DNA from: Serinicoccus marinus DSM 15273
GTDB lineage: Bacteria; Actinomycetota; Actinomycetes; Actinomycetales; Dermatophilaceae
NCBI RefSeq assembly: GCF_008386315.1
Contig: NZ_CP043808.1
Coordinates: 744,001-808,000 of the forward strand
Length of the DNA stretch: 64,000 nt
Direction: 5' to 3'
Below are positions 37,378 through 48,844 of this stretch, piece by piece. Under the pieces are notes generated by a model that searched no databases, was not told the origin of the DNA, and saw nothing but the letters and a program-made list of their open reading frames with translations. Position numbers and translations under genes: made by a program. Numbering within the stretch: position 1 is the first letter of the stretch; each line of letters begins with the position of its first letter.

Positions 37378-38282
37378 TCAGACCTGGGCGTCCCCGAAGG
37401 GTGAGATCCGCGGCCCGCGGACGCCCTCGTCGTCGAAGCGCTCCTTGGCGCGCTCCCGGATGACCCGGGGCACCCCCCACTGCTCGCCGGGCGTGTCTTG
37501 GCGAAGACCCGCAGCGTCATCGTGCCGCCGGAGACCGACTCGACCCCGGCCACCGAGGGCTCCTCGAGCAGCTTGTCCGACCACTCGGGGTCGGCATACA
37601 CCTGCGCTGAGACCTCCCGCAGCAGGGGTATGACCCGGGCCGGGTCCTCGTCGTAGGCGACCGGGATGTCGATGGTCGCCACCGCCCACCCCTGGCTCTT
37701 GTTGCCGATGCGGATGATCTCGCCGTTGCGGATGAACCACACGACACCGCTGGGGTCCCGCAGCCGGGTGACCCGCAGGGTGACCTCCTCGACGGTGCCC
37801 ACCGCCTCGCCGGTGTCGACGAGGTCGCCGACGCCGTACTGGTCCTCGATGATCATGAAGATGCCGGACAGGAAGTCCTTGACCAGCGACTGGGCGCCGA
37901 AGCCGATGGCCACGCCGCCGATGCCCGCGCTGGTGAGCAGCGGTGCCAGCGGCATCCCGAGCTCGGCCATGATCGTCAGCAGCGCCACCGTGGCGATGAC
38001 GAAGGTCGCGATGCTGCGCAGCAGCGAGCCCATGGTCAGGGCGCGCTGGCGCCGCCGCTCCCGGCGGGCACCGGTCGCGGTGTCGAAGGCGCGCTCCAGC
38101 GAGGAGCGCTCGTGGTCGTCGGCCCGCTTCGCCGCGCCGTCGACGACGCCGCGGATGGCGCGGTGCGCGGCCCAGCGGGCCACGACGGCGAGCAGCAGGA
38201 TGAGGACGACGCGCAACGGGGCGCCGAGCAGCCAGTCCACGGTCGAGTCCCAGGTGTCGAACGGCAGGTCGAGGCCAGACAT
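37378..38282 (-). CDS. MscS-family mechanosensitive channel, with a one-base frame break
   Basis: About 301 residues. An N-terminal helix sits near VVLILLLAVVARWAAH, then a charged linker RRERRRQRALTMGSLL, pore-lining helix 3 with LTSAGIGGVAIGFGAQSLV and KDFLSGIFMIIEDQYGVGD, and the MscS beta domain (GTVEEVTLRVTRLRDPSGVV, FIRNGEIIRIGN). It opens under membrane tension and releases solutes. The frame breaks at CCGGG 37487-37491; restoring CCCGGG joins RVFAKT to RPGEQWGVPRVIRERAKERF. ATG 38282 lies 7 nt after CACAAT; an in-frame ATG nine bases upstream overlaps that hexamer. Confidence 0.88.
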
Positions 38283-38359
38283 GCCTGCCATTGTGGACCT
38301 GTGCCGCAGTGCTGACAGACTGGCCTCGAACCCGCCCCGCCCGAGAGGTCAGCACCCCT

Positions 38360-40524
38360 GTGACGCAGCGCACGCCCGCACTCGCCCACCTGGCGGACGC
38401 CTACGGCATCGCCACCGAGTTCTGGGACTGGCAGGGCCAGCACACCGAGGTCCCTGACGAAACCGTCGTCGCGGTCCTCGCCGCTCTCGGTGTCGACGTC
38501 TCCGGTGACTTCGTCGGCCGCGAGCTGAGCCGGGCCCAGGAGCGGGAGTGGCGGCGGACGCTGCCCCCGGTCCTCGTGATCGCCCAGGGCACCGACGCGA
38601 CCGTGCCCGTGCACGTCCGCCCCGGCGTCGAGCCGGCGGGCGTGGTGCGGACCGAGGACGGCGAGGAGCTGCGGCTCACGGCGATGGCGGGCGAGCCCGA
38701 GCAGCGCGACGTCGGCGGGACGCCCGTGCGCCGGGTGCTGCTCCAGGTGCCGTCCGACCTCCCGCTGGGCTGGCACGAGGTGGTCGTGACGGTCGACGGC
38801 GAAGGTGCCGGGGGGACCGAGCGGATGCCGTTGGTCATCACGCCGCCGCGGCTGGAGCTGCCGGACGCGCTCGCCGGTGAGGGCGCCCAGGGCTGGGGTC
38901 TGATGACGCAGCTGTATGCCATGCGCTCCTCCGCCTCGTGGGGCCTGGGCGACCTCGCCGACCTGGGTGAGGCCGGGGCCTGGGCGGCGGGCATGGGCGC
39001 GGACTTCGTGCTGGTCAACCCGCTGCACGCGGCGGAGCCGGTGGGGGAGATGGAGCCCTCGCCCTACCTGCCCACCAGCCGCCGCTTCGTCAACCCCATT
39101 TACATCCGGGTGGAGGACGTGCCGGAGGTGGCCTACCTGTCGGCGGCGCAGCGCCAGCTCATCGAGTGGCACGCCGACGACGCGCAGCGCTACCTCGAGC
39201 TCGACACGCTGGAGCGGGACCCGGTGTGGGCGGCGAAGGAGGCCGCGCTGCGGCTCATCCACCGGCAGCCGCGGTCGCTGCGGCGGGCGCGCGCCTTCCA
39301 CGCCTTCGTCGAGCGCGAGGGGCAGGGGCTGGTCGACTTCGCGACCTGGTGCGCGATCAGCCAGGAGCACGGCACCTCGTGGCGGCAGTGGCCCGAGGAG
39401 CTCCAGGACGCCCGCGCGGAGGCGGTCGAGGCATACCGTCAGGCGCACGAGCCCGAGGTGGAGTTCCACTGCTGGTTGCAGTGGGTGCTCGACGAGCAGC
39501 TCGGCCGGGTGCAGCGCGACCTGCTCGACACCGGGATGTCGCTCGGCGTGATCTCCGACCTCGCCGTCGGGGTGCACCCGGACGGCGCCGACGCCTGGGG
39601 GCTCGGCGACGCGCTCGCGCGCGGCGTGACCGTCGGGGCTCCCGCGGACCAGTACAACCAGCTCGGGCAGGACTGGAGCCAGCCGCCGTGGCGCCCGGAC
39701 AAGCTCGCCGAGCTGGGGTATGCCCCCTACCGCGAGATGGTGCGCGCCGCGCTGCGCGACAGCGGCGGGCTGCGGGTGGACCACGTCATCGGCCTCTTCC
39801 GGCTGTGGTGGATCCCGGACGGTGCCGAGCCCTTCCAGGGCACCTACGTGCGCTACGACCACGAGGCGATGATCGGGATCCTGCTGCTCGAGGCGCACCG
39901 GGCCGGTGCCGTCGTCATCGGCGAGGACCTCGGCACCGTGGAGCCATGGGTGCGCGACTACCTGCGCGAGCGGGGCGTCCTGGGCACCTCGATCCTGTGG
40001 TTCGAGCGGGACTGGGACGGCGACGGCCGGCTGCTGGACCCCGAGGCCTACCGCGAGCTGTGCCTGGCGACGGTCACGACGCACGACCTCCCGCCGACCG
40101 CCGGCTACCTGCAGGGCGTGCACGTCGACCTGCGCTCCCGGCTGGGCCTGCTGGACCGGCCCCTGGAGGAGGAGCAGGCGGAGGAGGCACGCTCCCGCGA
40201 CGAGGTGCTGGCCGACCTGCGCCGCCGCGGCCTGCTGAGCGAGGGCGCGGACCTCGACGAGCAGGTGCGGGCGCTGCACGCCTTCCTCACCCGCACGCCG
40301 GCCAAGCTCCTCGGCGTCAGCGTCAGCGACCTCGCCGGCGACACCGGGTCATCAACCAGCCCGGCACCGACGAGGAGTACCCCAACTGGCGGGTGCCGCT
40401 GGCCGGACCCGAAGGTCGCCCCGTGCTCCTCGACGAGCTCGTCACCTGGCGGACCGCCCGGCGGCTCGCGCGGGCCGTGAACGACCCCGCTGCACCTGCG
40501 CGCCTCGGCGACGTGAGTTTCTGA
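38360..40524 (+). CDS. malQ: 4-alpha-glucanotransferase (amylomaltase), with a one-base frame break
   Basis: A GH77 disproportionating enzyme of about 721 residues. It has an N-terminal actinobacterial extension (residues 1-180) and then LYAMRSSASWGLGDLADL, LVNPLHAAEP, SPYLPTSRRFVNPIYI, LGVISDLAVGVHPDGADAW (nucleophile Asp), LRVDHVIGLFRLWWIP, VIGEDLGTVEPWVRDYL (acid/base Glu) and THDLPPTAGYL. The frame breaks at CCGGG 40344-40348; one more C joins LAGDT to RVINQPGTDEEYPNWRVPL, the family's normal end. It moves maltodextrin units in the cytoplasm and fits the neighbouring GH13 enzymes. The GTG start is uncertain within a few codons. Confidence 0.92.
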
Positions 40525-40527
40525 GCC

Positions 40528-40719
40528 TTGACGCCAGATCGACGCGGTGCCTACATCGTCCTGGGCGGCTTCTGCGTTCAGCTGCTGCTTGCCGCGATAA
40601 GCATCGTCACCGACGGTGGGAGCCGATACTGGGCCTGGGCCGTGGTGAGTCTGGCGGGCGCCCTCCTGGCGGGGATCTATCTGATCAAGATCAAGAAGAC
40701 GGGGTCGGAACGCTCCTGA
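40528..40719 (+). CDS. Small two-helix membrane protein, unknown
   Basis: A 63-residue protein with two hydrophobic helices (AYIVLGGFCVQLLLAAISIV and AWAVVSLAGALLAGIYLI) and a basic tail KIKKTGSERS. It starts with TTG three bases after malQ. Its codons use more A and T in third positions than neighbours, as does the following toxin gene. The patch 40528-41063 may therefore be of different origin. No function is recognised. Confidence 0.55.
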   Translation: MTPDRRGAYIVLGGFCVQLLLAAISIVTDGGSRYWAWAVVSLAGALLAGIYLIKIKKTGSERS

Positions 40720-40796
40720 GAATCGAATCATCCGCGCAGGTGCACGGTCAGGGCTGGCCCGCTCCTCGGTCCGACGCACGGGCTGATCGAGGCGGA

Positions 40797-41063
40797 TTGA
40801 CAAGGGTGCTGCTGGTCTGGGACGAGCACGCCTGGGAGGACTACCTCTGGTGGCAGTCGCAGGACCGCAGGGTCCTCAGACGCATCAACCTGCTCCTCAA
40901 GGACAATCCAGCGCAACGGCCATGCGGGGTCGGCAAGCCGGAAGCGCTGAAGCACGACTTCGCCGGCTACTGGTCGCGGCGCACCACCGACGAGCACCGA
41001 CTCGTCTACAAGATCGCCGCGCACGAGATCCGCATCGCCGCCTGCCGCTACCACTACGGATAG
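40797..41063 (+). CDS. yoeB: YoeB-type mRNA interferase toxin without a visible antitoxin
   Basis: An 88-residue RelE/YoeB-fold toxin that cuts mRNA in the ribosomal A site. It follows YoeB closely: LLVWDEHAWEDYLWWQSQDR, GKPEALKHDFAGYWSRR, TTDEHRLVYKI and the end IAACRYHYG, keeping the Glu, Arg, His and Tyr of the active site. The segment NPAQRPCG is odd: shifting one base at 40902-40909 and back at the G run 40925-40928 gives IQRNGHAG, the family sequence. So two compensating indels, real or technical, are likely. No YefM antitoxin precedes it. TTG 40797 was chosen for GAGG 4 nt upstream; GTG 40806 would give the usual YoeB N-terminus. Confidence 0.8.
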   Translation: MTRVLLVWDEHAWEDYLWWQSQDRRVLRRINLLLKDNPAQRPCGVGKPEALKHDFAGYWSRRTTDEHRLVYKIAAHEIRIAACRYHYG

Positions 41064-41065
41064 GG

Positions 41066-41944
41066 TCAGCTGGCTGACCGGCGGAAGCGCACGGTCTGGC
41101 CCGGCCTGGCCTGCGCGGCCAGCGGCACGTCCCGGGGGTCGACCACACCGATGACGGGGTAGCCGCCGGTGACCGGGTGGTCGGCCAGGAAGATGGTCGG
41201 CTGCCCCGAGGGTGGGACCTGCAGGCTGCCGAGGACCATGCCCTCGCTCGGCAGCTCCTGCGTGTCGGAACGTTCGAGTGCCGGGCCTTCCAGCCGGGCG
41301 CCGACCCGGTCGGAGTCGGAGCTGAGCCGGTATGCCTGCGCGAACAGGGTGCGCACGGCCTCGTCGGTGAACCAATCGTCCCGAGGGCCCAGCCGCACCC
41401 GCAGGACGACCTCGTCGGCGGTCGGCGGGTCGACCGGCGCGGCGTCCACGACCGGGTCGGCCTGCGGCGCCGGCCCGACCGGCAGGACCGTCCCCTCGGT
41501 CACCGGCTCCGGCCCCAGGCCCGCCAGCGTGTCCTGCGAGCGAGAGCCCAGGACCGGTGGCACGTCGAGACCGCCGCGCACGGCGAGGTAGCTGCGCAGG
41601 CCGACCGGGGGCATACCGAGGGAGAGCTCGGCGCCGTCCGGGAGCCAGTGGACCGCATTCGCCGCGGCGTCGCGACCGTCCACCGCCAAGGGGCAGGGGG
41701 CGCCGGTGAGCGCGACGTGCACACCACCGACGGCGCGCACGGTCAGCCCGCCCAGGGTGACTTCCACCGCGGCCGCCCCCTCGTCGTTCCCGAGCAACCG
41801 GTTGGCCAGCCGCAGCGAGGGCCGGTCCGCGGCACCGGAGCGGCCGACGCCCAGGGCGGCCAGCCCCGGACGTCCGAGGTCCTGCACGGTGGTCCCGGGC
41901 CCGGCGGCCAGCACCTCCAGCGCGGAACCCCCCGACCCGGTCAC
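41066..41944 (-). CDS. pxpC: 5-oxoprolinase subunit C
   Basis: A 292-residue subunit of the ATP-dependent 5-oxoprolinase PxpABC, which opens 5-oxoproline to glutamate. It has TTVQDLGRPGLAALGVGRSG, AADRPSLRLANRLLGND, ALEVTLGG-like EVTLGGLTV, SYLAVRGGLDVPPVLGSRS and ADHPVTGGYPVIGVV, all typical of PxpC (older name KipA-like or biotin-dependent carboxyltransferase-like). Its GTG start overlaps the pxpB stop (GTGA). The gene ends 2 bp from the convergent yoeB stop. Confidence 0.94.
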   Translation of the reverse strand: MTGSGGSALEVLAAGPGTTVQDLGRPGLAALGVGRSGAADRPSLRLANRLLGNDEGAAAVEVTLGGLTVRAVGGVHVALTGAPCPLAVDGRDAAANAVHWLPDGAELSLGMPPVGLRSYLAVRGGLDVPPVLGSRSQDTLAGLGPEPVTEGTVLPVGPAPQADPVVDAAPVDPPTADEVVLRVRLGPRDDWFTDEAVRTLFAQAYRLSSDSDRVGARLEGPALERSDTQELPSEGMVLGSLQVPPSGQPTIFLADHPVTGGYPVIGVVDPRDVPLAAQARPGQTVRFRRSAS

Positions 41945-42555
41945 GCCCCGACCTCCACGAAGCGGACCCGCGTGCCCGGCACGAGCAGCGCCGGCGGGTC
42001 GCGCTCGACGTCCCACAGCGTCGCGTCGGTGCGGCCGATGAGCTGCCAGCCGCCGGGGGACTCGCGCGGGTAGATCCCGCCGAATTCCCCGGCCAGCCCG
42101 ACCGCGCCCGCCGGCACCCGGGTGCGCGGCGTGCTCCGCCGCGGCACGTGCAGCCGGTCGTCCTGGGCGACCAGGTAGCCGAAGCCGGGGGAGAAGCCGC
42201 AGAAGGCGACCCGCCACTCCTGCCCGGTATGCGCCTGCACCACCTCGCGCGGGCCCATCCCGGTGTGCTCGGCGACGTCGGCGAGGTCGGCGCCGTCGTA
42301 GACCACCGCGATCTCGACGCTGTCGGCCGCCGGCGCCGCACCGGGCTGCAGCGTCGTGAAGCGCACCACCTCGGCCACCGCCCCCGGGTCGGTGAGCGCG
42401 GGATCGAGCTGCAGCAGCAGGGTTCGTGCGGCCGGCACGAGGTCGACGACACCGGGCGGCGGAACCTCCTGCAGCGCGGCGTGCATCGCCAGCACCTGCT
42501 CCAGGTCGTCCAGCTCGACCAGGAGCCCGGCCTCGCCACAGGGCAGGCAGCGCAT
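41941..42555 (-). CDS. pxpB: 5-oxoprolinase subunit B
   Basis: A 204-residue cyclophilin-like subunit (KipI family) of 5-oxoprolinase. Visible blocks are FCGFSPGFGYLVAQDDRLHV, PRRSTPRTRVPAGAVGLAG, the EFGGIYPRESPGGWQLIGRT block and VEIAVVYDGADLADVAEHTG. In Bacillus the KipI relative also inhibits a sporulation kinase; here the full pxpABC set favours the enzyme. It lies 9 bp after pxpA and overlaps pxpC. Confidence 0.95.
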   Translation of the reverse strand: MRCLPCGEAGLLVELDDLEQVLAMHAALQEVPPPGVVDLVPAARTLLLQLDPALTDPGAVAEVVRFTTLQPGAAPAADSVEIAVVYDGADLADVAEHTGMGPREVVQAHTGQEWRVAFCGFSPGFGYLVAQDDRLHVPRRSTPRTRVPAGAVGLAGEFGGIYPRESPGGWQLIGRTDATLWDVERDPPALLVPGTRVRFVEVGA

Positions 42556-42564
42556 ACCGGCGCC

Positions 42565-43335
42565 CTAGCCTTCGACCTCGACGAACGGGCGCAGCCGCAC
42601 GCCCGCGCCCTCCAGCGCCGAGCGCACCGCCCGGGCGATCGCGACCGCGCCGGGGCTGTCGCCGTGGACGCACAGGGAGGCCGCACGCACCTCGACCTGT
42701 GTGCCGTCCACCGCCTCGACGACGCCCTCGGTCGCCAGCCGGACGCAGCGGGCGGCGATCTCGTCGGGGTCGTGCAGGACGGCGCCGGGCTCGCTGCGCG
42801 GGACCAGCGTGGCCTCCGGGGTGTAGGCCCGGTCGGCGAAGGCCTCCTCGACGATCCGCAGCCCGGCCTCCTCGGCGCGTCGCAGCCACGCCGAGCCCGG
42901 CAGCCCCAGGACGGCGAGTCCGGGGTCGTAGGAGCGCACCGCCTCCACGACCGCGCCCGCCTGCTCCTCGTGGTGCACGATCGCGTTGTAGAGCGCGCCG
43001 TGCGGCTTGACGTAGGCCACCCGGGTGCCCTCGACGCGGGCCAGGGCCTCCAGCGCCCCGATCTGGTAGAGCACGTCGTCGACCAGCTCGGCCGGCGGGA
43101 CGTCGAGGAACCGGCGGCCGAAGCCCGCCAGGTCGCGGTAGCCCACCTGGGCGCCGACCACGACGCCACGGGCCGCTGCGCCGGCGCAGGCCCGGCGCAG
43201 CACCCCCGGGTCACCGGCGTGGAAGCCGCAGGCGATGTTGGCGCTGGTGACGACCTCGAGCATCGCCTCGTCGTCGCCGAGGCTCCAGCGACCGAAGCTC
43301 TCGCCGAGGTCCGCGTTGAGGTCGATGTGCGTCAT
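42565..43335 (-). CDS. pxpA: 5-oxoprolinase subunit A
   Basis: A 256-residue LamB/YcsF-family subunit of 5-oxoprolinase, a deep TIM-like fold. It begins with the invariant [14 protein letters not shown] and contains [47 protein letters not shown] and [17 protein letters not shown]. It is the second gene of a four-gene unit behind the NRAMP-like transporter, 7 bp downstream of it. Confidence 0.96.
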   Translation of the reverse strand: MTHIDLNADLGESFGRWSLGDDEAMLEVVTSANIACGFHAGDPGVLRRACAGAAARGVVVGAQVGYRDLAGFGRRFLDVPPAELVDDVLYQIGALEALARVEGTRVAYVKPHGALYNAIVHHEEQAGAVVEAVRSYDPGLAVLGLPGSAWLRRAEEAGLRIVEEAFADRAYTPEATLVPRSEPGAVLHDPDEIAARCVRLATEGVVEAVDGTQVEVRAASLCVHGDSPGAVAIARAVRSALEGAGVRLRPFVEVEG

Positions 43336-43342
43336 GTCTGCC

Positions 43343-44578
43343 TCACTCCCACAGCTGGGCGATCCCGCCGAGCGACTGCCACGCGAGATAGAGCGTCAGA
43401 AGCCACACTGCCAGACCGCACAGGCCCAGCCATAGCGGGTAGCGGTAGCCCTGCAGCAGGTCCTGGCGGCGCAGGGCCACCCACACGATGACGCCGAGTC
43501 CGACCGGCAGGATCAGCCCGTTGAGCGCTCCGGCCAGGATGAGCAGCGTGACGGGAGCCTGCCCCAGGGCGACATAGACCACCGTTGACAGCGCGATGAA
43601 CCCGACGACGACCCAGCCCCGGTGCCGCTGCAGCCAGCCCGAGAAGGTGGCGAGGAAGGACACCGAGGTGTAGGAGGCGCCGATCACGCTGGTGATCCCG
43701 GCCGCCCAGAGGATGACCCCGAAGATGATGACCCCGACCTCGCCGAGCGCGGCCTCGAAGGCGGACGCCGGAGGGTTCTCCTCGGACAGGGCGACGCCCC
43801 CGGCGACGACGCCGAGCACGGCCAGGAAGAGCAGCCCGCGCATGATGCCCGCGACGACGATGCCGGTGACCGACACCCGGCTGATCTCCCGGACATGCTG
43901 CGGCCCGGTGATCCCGGAGTCCACCAACCGGTGGGCGCCGGCATACGTGATGTAGCCGCCGACCGTCCCGCCGATGAGAGTGACGATGACCAGGAAGTCG
44001 ACCCGGTCCGGACGCACCGTCTGACGCAGCGCCTCGCCCAGCGGGGGATCGGAGGTGATCGCCACCCAGGTGACCATGACGATCATCACCAGCCCGAGCA
44101 CGACCACGATCCGATCCATGGCCACCCCGGCACGCTTGCTGAGGAAGATGACGATCGCCACCAGCGCTGAGGCGGCGCCGCCGACCCGCGGGTCGAGCCC
44201 GAGCATCGCGTTGGCTCCCAGCGCGGTGCCGCCGATGTTGCCGATGTTGAAGACGAGCCCGCCGAAGACGACCAGCGCCGCGAGCAGGTATCCGGCACCC
44301 GGGACCACCCGGTTGGCCAGGTCCTGCGCCCGCAGCCCGCTCACCCCGATGACCCGCCACACGTTGAGCTGCACGGCGATGTCGACGATCACCGAGACGA
44401 GGATCGCGAACGCGAAGGCCGCACCCAGCTCGGCGGTGAAGACCGTGGTCTGGGTGATGAACCCGGGCCCGATGGCGCTGGTCGCCATGAGGAAGACGGC
44501 GCCGAGCAGGGCACCACGTCCCGCCCGGGCGGAGACCGGGGTGCGCGGCGACCCGGTGGACGCTGGTGGTTGCTCCAT
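43343..44578 (-). CDS. NRAMP-related transporter of the 5-oxoprolinase operon
   Basis: A 411-residue, 11-helix membrane protein of the NRAMP superfamily (YcsG type). Helix 1 reads [18 protein letters not shown] and helix 6 [16 protein letters not shown]. The metal-binding DPGN motif of true manganese transporters is replaced by SAIGPG, and the helix 6 MPH motif is missing. It is therefore unlikely to carry metal. Its fixed place in front of pxpABC, like ycsG beside ycsF in Bacillus, suggests it imports 5-oxoproline or a related amino acid; that is inference. GGGAGGAT lies 6-8 nt before the ATG. Confidence 0.85.
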   Translation of the reverse strand: MEQPPASTGSPRTPVSARAGRGALLGAVFLMATSAIGPGFITQTTVFTAELGAAFAFAILVSVIVDIAVQLNVWRVIGVSGLRAQDLANRVVPGAGYLLAALVVFGGLVFNIGNIGGTALGANAMLGLDPRVGGAASALVAIVIFLSKRAGVAMDRIVVVLGLVMIVMVTWVAITSDPPLGEALRQTVRPDRVDFLVIVTLIGGTVGGYITYAGAHRLVDSGITGPQHVREISRVSVTGIVVAGIMRGLLFLAVLGVVAGGVALSEENPPASAFEAALGEVGVIIFGVILWAAGITSVIGASYTSVSFLATFSGWLQRHRGWVVVGFIALSTVVYVALGQAPVTLLILAGALNGLILPVGLGVIVWVALRRQDLLQGYRYPLWLGLCGLAVWLLTLYLAWQSLGGIAQLWE

Positions 44579-44615
44579 CTGCTGATCCTCCCCGTGGGAG
44601 CGGTCGGTCGCGCCC

Positions 44616-47189
<2,574 letters not shown>

Positions 47190-47257
47190 GCAGAGGTCTC
47201 CTCGTCGAGCGTCGGGTCCGCAGGTGCGGTCAGGGTATGCCGTGACACGATGGTCGC

Positions 47258-47917
47258 ATGACGCATCACGAGTCCTCTGCCCAGTGCGCCACAGGTCGGA
47301 CCACCCACGCCGAGATGTTCTTCGACCCGGCCTGCCCGTGGGCCTGGATGACCTCCCGGTGGCTCATGGAGGCGGCTCAGGTCCGCGACCTGGAGATCAC
47401 CTGGTCCGTGATGAGCCTGTCGGTGCTCAACGAGGGGCGCGACCTCGACGAGGGCTACCGCGAGATGCTCGACCGCGCCTGGGGCCCGGTCCGCACGATC
47501 ATCGCGGCCACCGCCGACCTGCCCGCGGCCGAGGCCAACGAGATGCGCAAGAAGATGTACGACGCCTACGGCCAGCGGATCCACCTCGACGGACGCGGCA
47601 GCGAGGACCTCGACGCCATCACCACCGAGGTGGTCGAGGAGCTCGGGCTGGACGCCTCGCTCGCTCAGGCCGGCGGCTCGGAGGAGCACGACGAGGCGCT
47701 GCGCGCCAGCCACCAGCGGGCCATCGACCTCGTCGGCGACGACGTCGGCACGCCGGTCGTCTCGGTCGAGGACGTCGCCTTCTTCGGGCCCGTCGTCACA
47801 CCCGCCCCCAAGGGCGAGGCCGCCGGCAAGCTCTGGGACGGCTGCCTGCTCGTCGCCGCGACCCCGGGCTTCTACGAGATCAAGCGGACCCGCTCGGTGG
47901 GTCCGGACTTCAGCTGA
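47258..47917 (+). CDS. Mycothiol-dependent nitroreductase (Rv2466c-like, DsbA fold)
   Basis: A 219-residue DsbA/2-hydroxychromene-isomerase-fold oxidoreductase. The active site is FFDPACPWAWMTSRW (CPWAW, a single reactive Cys in a CxxA-like motif). GTPVVSVEDVAFFGPVVTP is the cis-Pro region. Mycobacterium Rv2466c uses mycothiol to reduce nitro compounds and protects against oxidative stress. CACGAT ends 6 nt before the ATG with no Shine-Dalgarno. The rpiB gene follows 11 bp later, so the two form an operon. Confidence 0.92.
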   Translation: MTHHESSAQCATGRTTHAEMFFDPACPWAWMTSRWLMEAAQVRDLEITWSVMSLSVLNEGRDLDEGYREMLDRAWGPVRTIIAATADLPAAEANEMRKKMYDAYGQRIHLDGRGSEDLDAITTEVVEELGLDASLAQAGGSEEHDEALRASHQRAIDLVGDDVGTPVVSVEDVAFFGPVVTPAPKGEAAGKLWDGCLLVAATPGFYEIKRTRSVGPDFS

Positions 47918-47928
47918 GGGAGAGCGCC

Positions 47929-48396
47929 GTGCGGGTTCACATCGGCGGCGACCACGCCGCCTACGAGATGCAGCGCGACCTGGTGACCTGGCTCGGTGAG
48001 CAGGGTCACGAGGTCGTCGACCACGGGCCGGTCGACCACGACCCGCAGGACGACTACCCGGTCTTCGTGCTGCGCGCCGCCGAGGCGGTCGCCGCGGACC
48101 CGGGGTCGCTCGGGATCGTGCTGGGCGGGTCGGGCAACGGTGAGCAGATGGCCGCCAACAAGGTGGCCGGCATCCGCGCGGCGCTCGCCTACGACCCCGA
48201 GCTGGCACGCCTCACCCGCGAGCACAACGATGCGCAGGTCGTCTCCCTCGGCGCGCGGATGCATACCCTCGAGGAGGGGCGCGCCATCGTCGAGGCCTTC
48301 CTGGCCACCCCCTTCTCGGGCGACGACCGGCACCAGCGCCGGATCGACATGATGCGCGCCTACGAGAGCGACGGGACGCTCCCGCCGCTGCCCTGA
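47929..48396 (+). CDS. rpiB: Ribose-5-phosphate isomerase B
   Basis: A 155-residue RpiB/LacAB-family isomerase that interconverts ribose 5-phosphate and ribulose 5-phosphate. It starts VRVHIGGDHAAYEMQ and holds GSGNGEQMAANKVAGIRAAL, the phosphate-binding and anion-hole loop, and EHNDAQVVSLGARMH. The usual catalytic Cys of E. coli RpiB is Ser in SGNG, as in mycobacterial RpiB, where a Glu acts instead. GAGGGAG precedes the GTG start. Confidence 0.95.
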   Translation: MRVHIGGDHAAYEMQRDLVTWLGEQGHEVVDHGPVDHDPQDDYPVFVLRAAEAVAADPGSLGIVLGGSGNGEQMAANKVAGIRAALAYDPELARLTREHNDAQVVSLGARMHTLEEGRAIVEAFLATPFSGDDRHQRRIDMMRAYESDGTLPPLP

Positions 48397-48406
48397 CGCC
48401 GCACGA

Positions 48407-48443
48407 CGAAGCCCCCGCCCGGATCGACCGGGCGGGGGCTTCG
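48407..48443. terminator. Strong bidirectional terminator after rpiB
   Basis: A perfect 16-bp stem beginning CGAAGCCCCCGCCCGG with loop ATCGA lies 10 bp after the rpiB stop and 16 bp before the convergent antitoxin-like gene. Confidence 0.9.
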
Positions 48444-48459
48444 CAGGCTCAGCTCACGC

Positions 48460-48672
48460 TCAGGCGTTGTTGTCGCCCTCGCCGTTGCCCTCGCCCTCGA
48501 CGCCACCGAACTGGTCGGCGCGGTCGTTGGCGAAGTCCTGGGCCTTGTCGACCTGCTCGGAGTGCTTGCCGCCGGTCTTGTCGTCGACGAAGTCGCCAGC
48601 CTGCTCGACGCCCTGGTCGACCTTCTCGTCGTGCTGACCGGCCATGTCCTTGGCCTTGTCCATGAAGCCCAT
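48460..48672 (-). CDS. Antitoxin-like protein (MT0933/Rv0909 family)
   Basis: A 70-residue helical, acidic protein: MGFMDKAKDMAGQHDEKVDQ, then GVEQAGDFVDDKTGGKHSEQ and a tail of Gly, Glu and Asn. The start GFMDKAK and the DKTGGKHSEQVDKAQD segment fit the MT0933-like family, annotated as antitoxins from Rv0909. No toxin gene is adjacent, so it may be a stress or housekeeping protein (CsbD-like composition). AAGGAG lies 8 nt before the ATG. Confidence 0.82.
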   Translation of the reverse strand: MGFMDKAKDMAGQHDEKVDQGVEQAGDFVDDKTGGKHSEQVDKAQDFANDRADQFGGVEGEGNGEGDNNA

Positions 48673-48844
48673 GACGAGACTCCTTCCCATCGGGTCCGGC
48701 GCCCCGGTCGGGGCGCCTTTCTTGCGGGACCACGCAACCACATCCCCCCGGGGCTGTCGACCCGGGCGCGATGCCCGGGCGCGTCGCGGTCGAGGACCGG
48801 TCGGCGCCCGGGCGGGTGTCGGCGGGCTCGGACACAATGGGCGC

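Noticed and set aside
48460-48672. Part of a toxin-antitoxin pair
   Set aside because: No toxin gene is adjacent; the family name alone does not show such a system.
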